From assembly GCA_017537175.1 (NCBI GenBank), contig JAFYLH010000006.1:62001-126000 (forward strand): a stretch of DNA of 64,000 nucleotides. The letters run 5' to 3'. The notes under the pieces were generated by a model, which saw only the letters and a program-made list of their open reading frames with translations, had not been told where the DNA came from and searched no databases. Position numbers and translations under genes: made by a program. This stretch comes from Clostridia bacterium. GTDB taxonomy: Bacteria; Bacillota; Clostridia; Oscillospirales; CAG-272. This document shows, one piece after another, positions 1-9,434 of this stretch; the stretch's first letter is position 1; each line of letters starts with the position of its first letter.

Positions 1-3000
1 ACGGGGTATGATAATATAAATAATTCCGGATCAAGCCGTCCCTATGGCTGGAACGGTGATGTAATGACCCTTATGCTTGACCCTATGGGCGTGTTTGAAA
101 AGAATACCTCTAAGCAGACCACACCCTGGTATAATATTGGTATTATGTCTGACAACACAGTCAAGGTTTACCGTTCACAGGTAAGCGAAAAGGATATTAC
201 CTCCTCGGTTACTGCCAAGGGCAAGGTAACAGAAACAGGCTGGTGCTTTGAGGTTTGTATACCCTGGTCGGTGATAGTTGCAGACGTAAAGTCGCTGGGT
301 CTTGCCGTAACGCAGGCACAGCTTACAACTATAAGCTCTGTATCCCGTGCAGCCTGTATGTATATGGACAGATATGTTACCTCTTCAGGTACGGTCGACA
401 CCTGGGGGCGTTTTATAACCGTATGTGAGTCCACCTATGACGGTTACAACGGCTGTCATACCAACGGTATTTCCGCCAAGGCATATGGTCTTACCCTTAA
501 CCACGCAGACGTGGGTCACCGCTGGGGCGACTGGGTAGTTACCAAAGAGCCTACCTGTACGATGATGGGCTCAAAGGTTAAATACTGTTCCCACTGTACC
601 GAGATACAGACCTCTCCCATTATGCCCACAGGACACAGCGCAGGCGAGCCTGTTGTAACAGATGTTACCTGTACAGAGAACGGCTCGGTTATTACCTACT
701 GTACCAAGTGTGATGCAGTCCTCTCAGAGGAGATTGCAGAGGCACAGGGTCACATTATGAGCGATTGGGTTATAATCACCGAGGCAACTGAAAGCTCAAA
801 CGGACTTAAGCGCAAGAGCTGTGCAAACTGTGATTATACCGAGGAAGAGGTCATCCCCGCACTTGCAGTACCCTATGTAAGTACATCCAATTATGTTATG
901 AATATCACCCTTGCAGACGAGATAAAGGATATCAGATTTGCTATGGGTACATATAACACCCCTGCCGAGATCAAGGCGGCAGAGGGTAATGTTGCTATAG
1001 ACAATAAGACTCTTATAAACGGAACAGTTGACGGAATCTACAGCTACGAGCTTGCCAAAGAAGGCGAATATACCGTCTGGATAAGAATGAAGGACGGCAA
1101 AGAGTATTTCGTTCACTTTGCAGTAGACAACATCAAAACCTACCTTACCTCCTACGGCGTTAAGATAACACTTAACGATTTAAGAGGTGACGTCAAGGAT
1201 TTCTTTATTGCCAAGGGCGAGTATAAGACCTATGCAGAGGTCAAGGCAAACTATATAGTTAACGTTACCTCGGTCAAGATAGCGGGCAAGCACGATTATA
1301 CCTATACGGTTTCACAGCCGGGTATTCATACCGTACTTATCCGTTACACCGACGGCACAAGCGAGTATCTCTATATCGATCTTACCGTTGATAAGCCTGC
1401 ATTTACTCCCAACGGCCTGCAGTTAGTTGTTTCCAATATACCCGATCTTAAGGTCATCCGTACTGCCTACGGTACATACAATACTCCCGGTGACACCAAG
1501 CGTGCCCAGGGTGCCCGCAACTTCTCTGACAAGTCTGTTATCAAGGGACAGGATCCCTATACCCTTCAGTACCGTGAAGAGGGTATGGTAACGGTTATCG
1601 TTGAATATAACAACGGCTACGTTGAGGCTTATCATTATAACGTAACAAAGAAAAAACCTGTTCTTGCTCAGTCGGCAGGCAAGCTGACCTTTACCAACCT
1701 TGACGGACTTGTAAATCTCAGATACGCTATGGGTAAGTATACAACCTCTTCTGAAATTAAGAATGCAGAGGGCAGCGTAACCTTAAAGGCAAGCGATATC
1801 GACGAAAACGGAAATATAGTTATCAAGGGTCTGCCCGCAGGACTCTACAGCTTTGTGGTGCAGTATGACGATGACAGCTACAACTATTATCTTGTCACCG
1901 TAGAGGATGCCTTTGCCGACAGCATCGAGATAGGCTCTAACCGTCAGATGCTTTGGGATGACACTATCATCAACGAAAGCGACGGCAGCTATAGCATCGT
2001 TAACGGTGAGTATACAAGGCAGAATAACGTATTCACCTTTAACAAGGCTTATGAGAGCGGCGGTATCGTGTTCCCAAACATCGTTAATATGCCTGACGGA
2101 ACCTACCGTATGTATTATACAGGTTTCTCTAACAGAAGAAGAGTATGCTACCTTACCTCCACCGACGGTCTTAACTGGAAGCGTGCGAACCTACGCTCCA
2201 ACACCTATACGGGAGAGAGCTACACCAACATCGTTACAAGCGAGCTGGTAAGCCCCTCTGCTCTCTACGTTTTCTATGACAATAACCCCAATGCCACCGA
2301 AAAGATCAAGGGTATCTACGGTCAATGGGGCGACGGACTTTTCCTTGAACACACCTACAATAACGGCGATTATTTTGATTTCTATCCTTCCGAGACCAAG
2401 ATGATGGGACGTCCCGAGGAGACGGGCGGATGCTTCTTTGACACCCTTAACACCGTGTTCTGGGATGCCAACATCGGCAAGTACGTTTCCTTTGTACGAG
2501 GCTTCCACGAAAACGGAAACTATAACCTCAGCCGTGATTACGTAGAGTATAACCCCACCAACCTTATTCGTGACACCCGTGTTGCGTACAGCGATGATTG
2601 CATCAACTGGACCATACCCGAGCCTATAGTTTACAAGGACGGCCGTGATATCCAGATGTACGCCAACGCTATTACACAGTATGAAAGAAGCGACGGACTC
2701 TATATCGGTATGCCCACCCACTTTGTTCTTGATTCAAATGGTGATAAGTGGACCGACGTTTACTTTATGAGTAGCCGTGACCGCCTTAACTGGAACAGAA
2801 GCAGCGGTCCTATCCTTGCCCCCGCTAACGGTCAGATGTACGTTTATCCCGACTGCGGCTATCCTACCGCAGGTATGATACAGACAAGCGAGAGGGAGAT
2901 CTCCTTCTTTATGGATGAGTACGACTCTTCAAAGAAGTGCGACGTCCTCACCCGCTATACAGTCCGTACCGACGGCTTTATGGCGGTAACAGGCAGTAAG

Positions 3001-3228
3001 CTCGTTACCAAGCCCCTTATCAAGGAGGGTAACAGCCTTGAGCTTAACTTTAGCGGTCAGGTCAAGGTTACTATGACAGATGCAAGCGGCAACTCTGTTA
3101 CAAGCGGATGGATCTCAGGTGACGAGATCGCAAAGACCGTTACCTTTGACGGCACTCTTGCATCTAACAACGTCATCCTCACCTTTGAAATGAAGAATGC
3201 AAAAATATATTCATTTAAGTTTAACTGA
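1..3228 (+). CDS. Secreted glycosidase-like multidomain protein (5' end outside window)
   Basis: The reading frame is open from base 1, so the gene starts before the window. About 1,075 residues are visible. The order is: a CBM9/DOMON-like beta-sandwich (motif GWCFEVCIPW); about three Cys-rich repeats of the form PTC..G....YC..C....GH (roughly bases 530-850); four repeated beta-rich units containing R.A.G.Y.T..E.K.AEG; and a C-terminal domain resembling five-bladed propeller glycosidases of the GH43/GH32 type (MYYTGFSNRRRVCYLTSTDG, then YVFYDNN and CYPTAGMI-like blades). The role is inferred to be extracellular polysaccharide binding or cleavage; catalytic residues could not be assigned. No SLH domain lies in the visible part. 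A strong hairpin terminator follows at once. Confidence 0.6.
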   Translation, partial: TGYDNINNSGSSRPYGWNGDVMTLMLDPMGVFEKNTSKQTTPWYNIGIMSDNTVKVYRSQVSEKDITSSVTAKGKVTETGWCFEVCIPWSVIVADVKSLGLAVTQAQLTTISSVSRAACMYMDRYVTSSGTVDTWGRFITVCESTYDGYNGCHTNGISAKAYGLTLNHADVGHRWGDWVVTKEPTCTMMGSKVKYCSHCTEIQTSPIMPTGHSAGEPVVTDVTCTENGSVITYCTKCDAVLSEEIAEAQGHIMSDWVIITEATESSNGLKRKSCANCDYTEEEVIPALAVPYVSTSNYVMNITLADEIKDIRFAMGTYNTPAEIKAAEGNVAIDNKTLINGTVDGIYSYELAKEGEYTVWIRMKDGKEYFVHFAVDNIKTYLTSYGVKITLNDLRGDVKDFFIAKGEYKTYAEVKANYIVNVTSVKIAGKHDYTYTVSQPGIHTVLIRYTDGTSEYLYIDLTVDKPAFTPNGLQLVVSNIPDLKVIRTAYGTYNTPGDTKRAQGARNFSDKSVIKGQDPYTLQYREEGMVTVIVEYNNGYVEAYHYNVTKKKPVLAQSAGKLTFTNLDGLVNLRYAMGKYTTSSEIKNAEGSVTLKASDIDENGNIVIKGLPAGLYSFVVQYDDDSYNYYLVTVEDAFADSIEIGSNRQMLWDDTIINESDGSYSIVNGEYTRQNNVFTFNKAYESGGIVFPNIVNMPDGTYRMYYTGFSNRRRVCYLTSTDGLNWKRANLRSNTYTGESYTNIVTSELVSPSALYVFYDNNPNATEKIKGIYGQWGDGLFLEHTYNNGDYFDFYPSETKMMGRPEETGGCFFDTLNTVFWDANIGKYVSFVRGFHENGNYNLSRDYVEYNPTNLIRDTRVAYSDDCINWTIPEPIVYKDGRDIQMYANAITQYERSDGLYIGMPTHFVLDSNGDKWTDVYFMSSRDRLNWNRSSGPILAPANGQMYVYPDCGYPTAGMIQTSEREISFFMDEYDSSKKCDVLTRYTVRTDGFMAVTGSKLVTKPLIKEGNSLELNFSGQVKVTMTDASGNSVTSGWISGDEIAKTVTFDGTLASNNVILTFEMKNAKIYSFKFN

Positions 3229-3257
3229 AAAAAAGACCCGAATTTCGGGTCTTTTTG
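3229..3257 (+). terminator. Rho-independent terminator of the glycosidase-like gene
   Basis: The inverted repeat GACCCGA/TCGGGTC has a three-base loop, is preceded by an A-run and is followed by TTTTT. It begins directly after the stop codon. Confidence 0.9.
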
Positions 3258-3284
3258 ATCAAGTGAAAATAACACTTAAAAAAC

Positions 3285-3313
3285 TTGCTAAAAGGTGCAA
3301 ATTGTGATAGAAT
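3285..3313 (+). promoter_or_regulatory. Sigma-A-type promoter of the GNAT gene
   Basis: TTGCTA (3285-3290), 17-base spacer, TAGAAT (3308-3313). The start codon of the next gene lies 26 bases downstream with a GAGGTGAGG ribosome site. Confidence 0.65.
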
Positions 3314-3339
3314 CATCTTATGAAACGAGGTGAGGTCGA

Positions 3340-3855
3340 ATGAAAAACGAAGATTTGGTATTAATTGAAAAAGCCACTCCCAAGGATGCCAAAGGTTTAC
3401 TTGAATACTTAAAACAGATAGGCTCTGAAAGTGACAATCTTTCTTTTGGCGCAGAGGGACTTGGCTTTAGCGTAGAAGCCGAAGCGCAATACCTTGCGGA
3501 AATAGGAAACTCAAGAGATTCGGTAATGCTTATCGCAAAGGAAAACGGAAAGATAATAGGCAGTGCTTCTCTCACCCGACTGCCCCGACGTATGAAGCAC
3601 AGAGGGGACTTTTCGGTCTCGGTGTTGATGGAATATCATAACCGAGGTATCGGTACCGCTCTCGCCGAAGGTATAATAGACTTTGCCCGTGAAAATAATT
3701 TTGCCGTGATCGACCTGCAGGTGAGAAGCGACAACGCGGCGGCGATACACCTTTATGAAAAGCTCGGCTTTGTAAAGACGGGAACACATCCGTCGTTTTT
3801 TGAGATAGACGGTGACGGGATATCCTTTGACTATATGTATTTGAGAATAGAATAA
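3340..3855 (+). CDS. GNAT family N-acetyltransferase
   Basis: This 171-residue protein has the length and fold signature of a GNAT acetyltransferase. It shows the N-terminal beta-alpha unit (IEKATPKDAKGLLEYLKQIG), the acetyl-CoA pyrophosphate-binding region (VLMEYHNRGIGTALAEGII) and the C-terminal motif DNAAAIHLYEKLGF. The fold transfers an acetyl group from acetyl-CoA to an amine; the acceptor (antibiotic, peptide N-terminus or metabolite) cannot be told from sequence. The gene is monocistronic: it has its own promoter, an AGGTGAGG site before the ATG and its own terminator. Confidence 0.85.
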   Translation: MKNEDLVLIEKATPKDAKGLLEYLKQIGSESDNLSFGAEGLGFSVEAEAQYLAEIGNSRDSVMLIAKENGKIIGSASLTRLPRRMKHRGDFSVSVLMEYHNRGIGTALAEGIIDFARENNFAVIDLQVRSDNAAAIHLYEKLGFVKTGTHPSFFEIDGDGISFDYMYLRIE

Positions 3856-3859
3856 TGAA

Positions 3860-3894
3860 AAAGTCCTGACAGATCTCGCTTTTGTCAGGACTTT
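3860..3894 (+). terminator. Terminator of the GNAT gene
   Basis: Perfect 12-bp stem AAAGTCCTGACA / TGTCAGGACTTT with a short loop, starting four bases after the stop codon. Confidence 0.85.
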
Positions 3895-3919
3895 GTTGTA
3901 TTTATGATATTTCAAAGCA

Positions 3920-4055
3920 AGGCTCCCTCCGGGAGGGAGCTGTCAGCTCTGCTGGCTGAGGGAGAATGCGTAACTGCAAATCAACCCAAACTTAAAGTAC
4001 CGTAGTCTCCCTCCGTCACGGCTCTGCCGTGCCACCTTCCTCTCGGAGGGAGGCT
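3920..4055. repeat. Imperfect palindromic CTCCCTCC element abutting the mnmE stop codon
   Basis: A 136-bp non-coding unit whose ends are near-perfect inverted repeats (AGGCTCCCTCC at the left, GGAGGGAGGCT at the right). Inside are a 9-bp hairpin GCTCCCTCC/GGAGGGAGC (3922-3940) and a second hairpin CACGGC/GCCGTG (4017-4031). It ends exactly at the mnmE stop codon. The layout is that of a MITE-like or REP-like mobile repeat. There is one copy in this window. Confidence 0.65.
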
Positions 4056-5412
4056 ACTTTCCTATACAAAAACGGGAGAATATCGCATTCACCACTTCTT
4101 CGCTTACCTTGCGGGAGTCAAGCTCGGAGAGTGCTCCGAGGGCTAACTCCAGCTCCATAGCGCCAACGTCGGGGGTGTAACCCGCCGTCAGGGCGTCAAG
4201 GGCGTTTTCAAGGGAAGCTCTTGCAGTCTCGGCACAGGCGAACTGTCTTGCGTTTGAGATGATGGCATCCTTTGAATAATCTATGGCGTTTGACATAAAC
4301 ATCGCTTCGACTATCTCGGTGAGCTTTTCGGTGCCTTCGTTATTCTTGGCACTTATATAAACGATATTTTCAAAGCCTTCAAAGTCGGATTCGGACAGCA
4401 CACAGCCAAGGTCGCCCTTGTTAATGATGATGATACTCGTCACGGGATCAAGCTTTGCGATGACCTCCTTGTCCTCACCGTCAAGAGCCTTTGAGCCGTC
4501 AAATACGGCTAAAGTAAGCTGTGCATCCTCTATCTTTCGGATAGAACGCTCTATACCGAGGCGCTCCACCTCGTCCTCGGTTGCGTGAATACCTGCGGTA
4601 TCGCAGAGGTTAAGGGTCAGCCTGCCCAGGTTTATGCGTTCCTCCACCGTATCTCGGGTAGTACCGGGAACAGATGTAACTATAGCTCTGTCATAGCCCG
4701 AGAGAGCATTGAGAAGAGATGACTTACCCGTGTTGGGTTTACCGCAGATGACTGTGTCTATACCCTCACGTATGACCTTACCGGTACCGTAGCTTCGGCA
4801 GAGCTTTTGTACTTTGGTTAACAGCATTCTTGTTCGCTCTGTGGCTTCTTCGGGGGTGACGTCACTTAGATCCTCGTCGGGATAGTCAACAAAAACGTAT
4901 ATCTGTGAAATAAGCGAAACCAGCTCCTCGCGGATAGACTCGATAGCTCTTGTCATAACTCCGTCGGCATGTGAGCGGGCAAGCTTTAGCTGCTCGTTTG
5001 ACTCTGCATCTATGAGGTCTATTACCGCCTCGGCTTCGGAAAGTGAAAGCCTTCCCGAAGAGAAGGCACGGCGGGTGAACTCGCCTGCTTCAGCCGGTCT
5101 TGCACCTGCACTGTATGTAGCGGACAGCACCTTCTGTGTTATAAGTATACCGCCGTGACAGCATATCTCTACGGTATCCTCTCCGGTAAAGGATCTGGGA
5201 CCACGGAACACGGTGAACACACCGTCGTCAATGACTTCACCGTTTAAAACTATATTGCCGTATACCGCTTTGTTCGCTTCAACCTCGCAAAGCGGCTTTT
5301 TACCTTTAAAGATCTTATCGCACATCTCAATAGCACCCTTGCCCGAGACACGGATCATTGCAACACCGCCGCGGCCGACAGGTGTGGAAATGGCAGAAAT
5401 AACTGAACTCAT
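4054..5412 (-). CDS. mnmE: tRNA uridine-5-carboxymethylaminomethyl modification GTPase MnmE
   Basis: 452 residues, normal for MnmE (TrmE). With MnmG, this GTPase installs the (carboxymethyl)aminomethyl group on wobble U34 of tRNAs. The N-terminal folate-binding domain ([16 protein letters not shown]) is followed by a helical domain, a P-loop (GKPNTGKSS, about residues 224-232), switch II DTAGI, NKGD, and the family-defining C-terminal CIGK. In many Firmicutes mnmE follows jag. Here it lies about 5 kb before rpmH, on the opposite strand and divergent from asnA. Its stop codon coincides with the edge of the CTCCCTCC repeat. Confidence 0.97.
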   Translation of the reverse strand: MSSVISAISTPVGRGGVAMIRVSGKGAIEMCDKIFKGKKPLCEVEANKAVYGNIVLNGEVIDDGVFTVFRGPRSFTGEDTVEICCHGGILITQKVLSATYSAGARPAEAGEFTRRAFSSGRLSLSEAEAVIDLIDAESNEQLKLARSHADGVMTRAIESIREELVSLISQIYVFVDYPDEDLSDVTPEEATERTRMLLTKVQKLCRSYGTGKVIREGIDTVICGKPNTGKSSLLNALSGYDRAIVTSVPGTTRDTVEERINLGRLTLNLCDTAGIHATEDEVERLGIERSIRKIEDAQLTLAVFDGSKALDGEDKEVIAKLDPVTSIIIINKGDLGCVLSESDFEGFENIVYISAKNNEGTEKLTEIVEAMFMSNAIDYSKDAIISNARQFACAETARASLENALDALTAGYTPDVGAMELELALGALSELDSRKVSEEVVNAIFSRFCIGK

Positions 5413-5443
5413 TTTGATTTTCCTTTATTTTATGATATAATTG

Positions 5444-5472
5444 ATTATACCATATTGAATTTACTTTTTCAA
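5444..5472 (-). promoter_or_regulatory. mnmE promoter
   Basis: On the minus strand TTGAAA (5472-5467), 17-base spacer, TATAAT (5449-5444). It overlaps the divergent asnA promoter: the two -35 boxes lie within each other's spacers, six bases apart. Confidence 0.8.
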
Positions 5473-5483
5473 TATGATATAAT
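5455..5483 (+). promoter_or_regulatory. asnA promoter
   Basis: TTGAAT (5455-5460), 17-base spacer, TATAAT (5478-5483). The predicted leader is about 25 bases, too short for a T-box riboswitch, which often precedes asparagine genes in Firmicutes. Confidence 0.8.
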
Positions 5484-5514
5484 ATTACGAATATTATTTT
5501 TTGGAGATACAGAA

Positions 5515-6522
5515 ATGTCAAAAACATTTATCCCCGAGGGCTACAAGTCATCCCTCGGACTTTATGATACACAGTCCGCCATCGGACATATCAAGAGAAG
5601 CTTTGAGGACAAGCTCTGCGTTGCGCTGAATCTCAAGCGAGTTTCCGCACCTCTTTTTGTTGACCCCGCAAAGGGTCTCAACGACAACTTGAACGGCGTA
5701 GAACGTCCTGTTATATTTGATGTAAAGGCGGCAGGCCACGATGCCGAGATCGTGCACTCCCTTGCAAAGTGGAAGCGTCTTGCTCTCAAGAGATACGGCT
5801 TCAAGGTAGGCAAGGGTCTTTATACCGATATGAACGCAATCCGCCGTGACGAGGATCTTGACAACCTCCACTCGGTTTACGTTGACCAGTGGGACTGGGA
5901 AAAGATAATCACCGCCGAGGAGCGTACCCTTGATTTTCTCAAGGCTACGGTTACAAAGATAGTTAAGGCGATACTCTACACCCTTGACGAGGTCAAGTAT
6001 AAGTTCCCCGAGGTGGACGTTGAGCTGTGTCCCAACATTTCCTTTGTTACCACCCAGGAGCTTGAGGATATGTATCCTAATATGACAGGCAAACAAAGAG
6101 AGAACGCATATCTTCGTGAGCACAAGACCGCCTGCATTATGCAGATCGGTGACAAGCTCAGATCCGGCGAGCGTCATGACGGCAGAGCACCCGACTATGA
6201 CGACTGGGCACTTAACTGCGATATTATGTTCTATAACGAGGTGCTTGACTGTGCTTTTGAGATATCCAGTATGGGTATCCGTGTTGATGAAAAATCCCTG
6301 CGTGAGCAGCTCACAAAAGCAGGCTGCGAGGATAGAAGTGAGCTTATGTTCCATAAGATGCTTTTAAACGGTGAGCTTCCCCTTACTATGGGAGGCGGTA
6401 TCGGTCAGTCAAGACTTTGTATGCTGCTTCTCGGTAAGGCTCATATAGGCGAGGTACAGGTATCCCTGTGGGATCAGTACACGGTTGACGAATGTGAAAA
6501 GGCAGGTGTAATACTGTTATGA
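5515..6522 (+). CDS. asnA: Aspartate--ammonia ligase (asparagine synthetase A)
   Basis: 335 residues from the ATG at 5515, which follows a GGAG site. AsnA makes asparagine from aspartate, ammonia and ATP in the cytoplasm and resembles class II aminoacyl-tRNA synthetases. Family signatures seen are [19 protein letters not shown] near the N-terminus, [10 protein letters not shown], the YVDQWDWEK segment and the C-terminal class II motif [15 protein letters not shown]. An upstream in-frame start would add 20 residues lying inside the promoter and is rejected. The stop overlaps the start of the next gene (ATGA), so the two are cotranscribed. Confidence 0.96.
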   Translation: MSKTFIPEGYKSSLGLYDTQSAIGHIKRSFEDKLCVALNLKRVSAPLFVDPAKGLNDNLNGVERPVIFDVKAAGHDAEIVHSLAKWKRLALKRYGFKVGKGLYTDMNAIRRDEDLDNLHSVYVDQWDWEKIITAEERTLDFLKATVTKIVKAILYTLDEVKYKFPEVDVELCPNISFVTTQELEDMYPNMTGKQRENAYLREHKTACIMQIGDKLRSGERHDGRAPDYDDWALNCDIMFYNEVLDCAFEISSMGIRVDEKSLREQLTKAGCEDRSELMFHKMLLNGELPLTMGGGIGQSRLCMLLLGKAHIGEVQVSLWDQYTVDECEKAGVILL

Positions 6523-7322
6523 TATATAAGAGAATTACTTTTTCAGACACCGCATATCTTGATTGCTATATCCACGAGACCTATCAGTGGGATATAGTAG
6601 GCAAGGTAAACAAGTGCCACCCCGCCATACTTATCTGTCCCGGCGGCGGATTTAACGATATAAGCTGTTCCGAGGCAGAGCCTGTTGCACTCACATTCCT
6701 GGGTCAGGGCTTTTCCTGCTTTGTGCTTACATATACAACAGGTGACGCTTGCTCTTGGAAGACAGCCACAACAGAGATGATGTGGGCTATAAAGACGGTA
6801 CGTGACAACGCAAAGGAATGGAATATCAATCCCGATGCCCTTGCGGTTATGGGCTTCTCTGCAGGCGGTACTATGGGTGCTATCGCCGCTACACAGTGGA
6901 ACAAGACCGAGGAGGGACAGTATCTTCGTCCCAATGCCTGTGTTCTTGCATACGGTGACTATGACCTTGCACCTATCGTTCGTGAGGACACCCCCACCCC
7001 CGAGGAATTAGGTATGCCCCGAAGTGAGGGTAAGCCCGAGTATTATATCGTCAACGCCATAGACAAGGACACTCCTCCTTGCTTTATCTGGCATACAAGA
7101 CGTGACTCTGCAGTACCCACCTGGCATTCTATAGATTTTGCTTACCGTCTTGATGATTTCGATATTGACTATGAGTTCCACCTTTGGGATTTCTGCGACC
7201 ACGGTATGACGGTATTTAACCGCAACACCGACAGCGACAACTATGATTCAAGAACACACCGTAACGTAGGCAAGTGGGTCGAAATGTGCAGTCTTTGGTT
7301 AATGAACAGATTCGGTTATTAA
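6519..7322 (+). CDS. Alpha/beta-hydrolase fold esterase (BD-FAE/acetyl-esterase-like)
   Basis: 267 residues, translationally coupled to asnA by ATGA overlap. The alpha/beta-hydrolase elements are the oxyanion-hole segment [10 protein letters not shown], the nucleophile elbow GFSAGGTM (serine about residue 116), and a late acid/histidine pair (DHGMTVF near residue 230). The best family fit is the BD-FAE/Aes-like carbohydrate esterases, which remove acetyl or feruloyl groups from sugars; the substrate is not shown. There is no signal peptide, so it should be cytoplasmic. Confidence 0.8.
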   Translation: MIYKRITFSDTAYLDCYIHETYQWDIVGKVNKCHPAILICPGGGFNDISCSEAEPVALTFLGQGFSCFVLTYTTGDACSWKTATTEMMWAIKTVRDNAKEWNINPDALAVMGFSAGGTMGAIAATQWNKTEEGQYLRPNACVLAYGDYDLAPIVREDTPTPEELGMPRSEGKPEYYIVNAIDKDTPPCFIWHTRRDSAVPTWHSIDFAYRLDDFDIDYEFHLWDFCDHGMTVFNRNTDSDNYDSRTHRNVGKWVEMCSLWLMNRFGY

Positions 7323-7345
7323 AAATATTTACATTGGAGTATATC

Positions 7346-9028
7346 ATGAAAACATTTAAAAGAATAATATCCGCAGTACTGACACTTATGATGCTTTGTC
7401 CCATGTTGTGTGCATTCTCCGTTAATGCGGCACCCGGTCTTCCTTTCATCGACGTGATATCGGGTGCGTGGTATGAGGCGGCGATAAAGTATTGTTATGA
7501 AAACAACTATGTATCCGGTACATCTGCTACCAAATTTGCCCCTGCAGGCAATCTGACCAGAGCGCAGTTCGTTACACTGCTTGCTAATATCGCAGGTGCT
7601 GACACATCTCTGTATTCAAGTGCGGAAAGCGGCTTCAGCGATGTTAAGACAAGCCATTGGTATCACAATGCGGTTACCTGGGCATCCCACAAGGGATATG
7701 TTGCGGGAACCTCTGATGACAAGTTTTCTCCCAATGCCAACATAACCCGTGAGCAGCTGGCAAGAATATTCTATGTATATGCCGAGAAGAACGGCTATGA
7801 CGTATCTCACAGAGCCGATCTTTCCAAGTTTTCTGATGCCTCCAAGATCTCATCCTGGGCAAAGGAGCAGGTGAGATGGGCTGTGTCCAGAGGTATCATC
7901 AACGGTATGACCGCTACCACAATAGCTCCCAGAGGTAATGCCACAAGGGCTCAGGCAGCGCAGATAATCATGACCTTTACCAAGATCGATTTCACACAGA
8001 ATCTCAACAGATTCCGCGCGTTTACAAGCAAGCTCGGTCCCTATATTCCCTCTGACGGCGGCAGATACGGACTTTACCGTGTTTTCTCCTACAATGCTGA
8101 GGTAGAAAACTCTACAAGAAGCGACGGAACCTATAACTACGAGACCAAGGCAAATCTGGAGTTTATGTTTTTTGCAGAGCCTGACGTTCTGCTCTTCAGA
8201 TATGCTAAGGAAATATACCGTACAAAGTCCGGAAACACCTATGGTGACAAAGAGACCGTAACACTTGCCGGTGCAGTATATCAGGGCAAGACCGAGAGTT
8301 ACCTTAATTACAGGGATATGAACTATAATACCTATAAGACCTCGGGCTATATCTCTACCTCCGGCAGCTATGTTTACAACATAGATGAAGTTAGCGGATT
8401 TAATAACAGTGCCGTTAAGACAAGCGCAGATGCGTTTTCTCAGGAGATCATGGGACTTTTTGATACTCACTCCAAGAAGGTATGCGGTTACAGATTCGCA
8501 AGCGTTCTCAATGCGGCACCCAAATATACAACTCTTGACGGTATGACCGCATATAATAAGGTGCTCTATTCACTTCCTCTGGATTTTGATATTAATTACG
8601 ATCTGATCTATCAGGATCTCATACATGAAAAAGTGTACATGGATCAGTACGTCAATAACGTTACAAACAAAGAGTACGTCACCGTGAATTATTCTATGAA
8701 TAATGAATATCCGGACATCAGATACCGTGACAACTACCGTGACAACAATTATTCTCCTTCCGTATATGAAAATGTCGATTTTGATGTAGATCCTTCCAAA
8801 AACGGCAATACCGTTGCATGGATATTCTATGATACCTCCGACGGAAGATCCTATACCGCAAAGGGATATATGGATAAGAATAATAATTACGTGTATGAGG
8901 TAAGAAGTGTTAAAGGAATGACCGAGGCTCAGGTTAAGGCTCATGTGAACAGCTTTGCTCCTACTGCGATAAGCCGTATCAATACAGAGCTTAAAGCGCT
9001 TTGCGGCATTACACTTGCAGAACTGTAA
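7346..9028 (+). CDS. SLH-domain surface protein
   Basis: 560 residues from the ATG at 7346, after a TTGGAG site; the upstream in-frame start lies inside the hydrolase gene. A signal peptide (about residues 1-27, ending VNAAPG) is followed by three SLH domains to about residue 210. They carry FxDV.TSHWYHNAV and NITREQLARIFYVY motifs, which normally bind pyruvylated secondary cell-wall polymer. The remaining 350 residues are rich in Tyr, Asn and Asp with no recognised domain. The extreme C-terminus (LCGITLAEL) resembles that of the SLH protein at 16068-17486 (FCGITMSDF), so the two may be paralogues. Confidence 0.85.
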   Translation: MKTFKRIISAVLTLMMLCPMLCAFSVNAAPGLPFIDVISGAWYEAAIKYCYENNYVSGTSATKFAPAGNLTRAQFVTLLANIAGADTSLYSSAESGFSDVKTSHWYHNAVTWASHKGYVAGTSDDKFSPNANITREQLARIFYVYAEKNGYDVSHRADLSKFSDASKISSWAKEQVRWAVSRGIINGMTATTIAPRGNATRAQAAQIIMTFTKIDFTQNLNRFRAFTSKLGPYIPSDGGRYGLYRVFSYNAEVENSTRSDGTYNYETKANLEFMFFAEPDVLLFRYAKEIYRTKSGNTYGDKETVTLAGAVYQGKTESYLNYRDMNYNTYKTSGYISTSGSYVYNIDEVSGFNNSAVKTSADAFSQEIMGLFDTHSKKVCGYRFASVLNAAPKYTTLDGMTAYNKVLYSLPLDFDINYDLIYQDLIHEKVYMDQYVNNVTNKEYVTVNYSMNNEYPDIRYRDNYRDNNYSPSVYENVDFDVDPSKNGNTVAWIFYDTSDGRSYTAKGYMDKNNNYVYEVRSVKGMTEAQVKAHVNSFAPTAISRINTELKALCGITLAEL

Positions 9029-9037
9029 AATACAAAA

Positions 9038-9366
9038 CAAGATCCCGTTTAAAGCGGGATCTTTCAGCGTGTCGATAAACCTATCGACACGCTGGCAGAC
9101 TTCGAAAAAGGATGGTAGGTTTTCGTGAAAAGGCTCCGTAGGCGTATTAAGTACGGTAGTGAGCCTTTTCGCGGAAAAGTGTGAAAGGGCGGCATAAACT
9201 CGATGTTTGTGCCGCCCTTGAGTACTTATCAGAATATATTGGGAGATGTGATCAATATTTAATTAAATTCTATATGTTGGAGAGTTAAACCGTAATAATT
9301 TATTATTTAACACGTCCGACCGACTTTTTCGACAGTCTGCAAGATCCCGTTTAAAGCGGGATCTTT
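9038..9366. repeat. Structured non-coding element bracketed by identical 27-bp terminator repeats
   Basis: The same 27 bases, containing GATCCCG..CGGGATC, occur at 9038-9064 and 9340-9366. Between them lie no gene but several hairpins: CAGCGTGTCGAT/ATCGACACGCTG (about 9065-9094), GTGAAAAGGCTC with GTGAGCCTTTTCGC (9130-9172), and AAGGGCGGCA/TGCCGCCCTT (9185-9220). A near-inverted pair GCAGAC..TCGAAAAAG (9092-9110) and CTTTTTCGACAGTCTGC (9324-9340) marks the inner boundaries. This looks like an inserted, folded repeat that duplicated the terminator, or a segmental duplication. The left copy terminates the SLH gene. Confidence 0.6.
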
Positions 9367-9375
9367 TGTTATATC

Positions 9376-9404
9376 TTGAAAAACAGAAAAAGCTGTGTTA
9401 CAAT
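9376..9404 (+). promoter_or_regulatory. Promoter of the frameshifted secreted-protein gene
   Basis: TTGAAA (9376-9381), 17-base spacer, TACAAT (9399-9404). Confidence 0.65.
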
Positions 9405-9434
9405 TGTCGTATATTATTGATCGAGGGGGATATT

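Noticed and set aside
2191..2721. Long minus-strand open frames inside the glycosidase-like gene and other genes
   Set aside because: They are antisense shadows of genes with strong protein-family evidence and lack ribosome sites.
5484..5514. T-box riboswitch upstream of asnA
   Set aside because: The promoter leaves only about 25 bases of leader and no T-box sequence is present.
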